A stretch of DNA of 64,000 nucleotides from assembly GCA_035610835.1 (NCBI GenBank), contig CM069452.1:26479121-26543120 (forward strand). Reading direction: 5' to 3'. The position numbers and the translations under genes were made by a program. Below the pieces are notes generated by a model. The model worked only from the letters and a program-made list of their open reading frames with translations, was not told the origin of the DNA and searched no databases. Below, one piece after another: positions 63,979 through 64,000 of the stretch (the stretch's first letter is position 1; every line of letters starts with the position of its first letter). This stretch comes from Ophiura sarsii. Its lineage: Eukaryota; Echinodermata; Ophiuroidea; Amphilepidida; Ophiuridae.

Positions 63979-64000
63979 CACTTATGCGTTCAGTAATGTA

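Larger units (their letters stand above)
50220..64000. repeat. Segmental duplication, superunit 3 (runs off the edge)
   Basis: The left part, to ~56.26 kb, is near-identical to 34.3-40.44 kb. After that it matches the other superunits at visibly lower similarity (57.65-64.0 kb against 27.3-33.6 and 43.5-49.5 kb), so it joins two differently aged segments. It carries its own insertions at 51610-52070, 59538-60180 and 60432-61840. Background at 52.1-53.6, 54.1-55.7, 57.7-59.3 and 61.8-63.6 kb shows no gene. Confidence 0.85.

Overview
The window reads as a stretch of repeat-rich, gene-poor nuclear DNA from an animal, probably a marine invertebrate. It is AT-rich and has no operons or bacterial gene spacing. 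Nothing I could read is an intact host protein gene. What can be identified is non-LTR retrotransposon debris, a tRNA-derived SINE, a solo LTR, many short terminal-inverted-repeat (TIR) DNA elements, minisatellites, long poly-G/poly-C runs and a decayed C2H2 zinc-finger array. The echinoderm/hemichordate/lancelet-like guess rests on the general style of the repeats and is weak.

Layout. 1-3.9 kb: a tandem array of roughly 0.9 kb units, interrupted by a PIF/Harbinger-like element and a fold-back element. 3.98-4.47 kb: a hAT-like element with a perfect 8-bp target duplication. 4.85-5.74 kb: minisatellites built on a CCCATGTGGG-like palindrome. 5.74-7.04 kb: about 15 decayed zinc-finger repeats on the minus strand. 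8.06-9.27 kb: an old minus-strand LINE carrying a small element with perfect 29-bp TIRs. 9.81-10.70 kb: an element with ~200-bp TIRs.

From about 10.9 kb to the right edge the DNA is one large tandem segmental duplication with a period near 15.5-16 kb. Superunit 1 is ~10.9-34.3 kb (swollen by insertions), superunit 2 is ~34.3-50.2 kb, and superunit 3 runs from 50.2 kb past the edge. The block ~26.9-40.4 kb matches ~42.9-56.3 kb nearly base for base by eye. Each superunit also contains several copies of an older repeat of about 3-5 kb, recognisable by three island sequences: one with an inverted CCAAT box, one with a CACGTG E-box, and a third without an obvious motif. These islands recur up to 11 times and no reading frame is kept in them.

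Because the array supplies paralogous empty sites, many mobile elements can be delimited to the base with their target duplications: TTA/TAA, 8-bp, TA, CA, TTAA, AGAAC, GACAT and GCATG. The best protein-like feature is a 5'-truncated LINE at 44086-45612 with a nearly complete reverse transcriptase interrupted by one stop codon. Its 3' tail resembles that of the SINE at 18512-18964, suggesting a LINE/SINE pair. No CRISPR array, rRNA or convincing functional tRNA was seen. Family names rest on termini, target duplications and motif reading only; no database search was possible.
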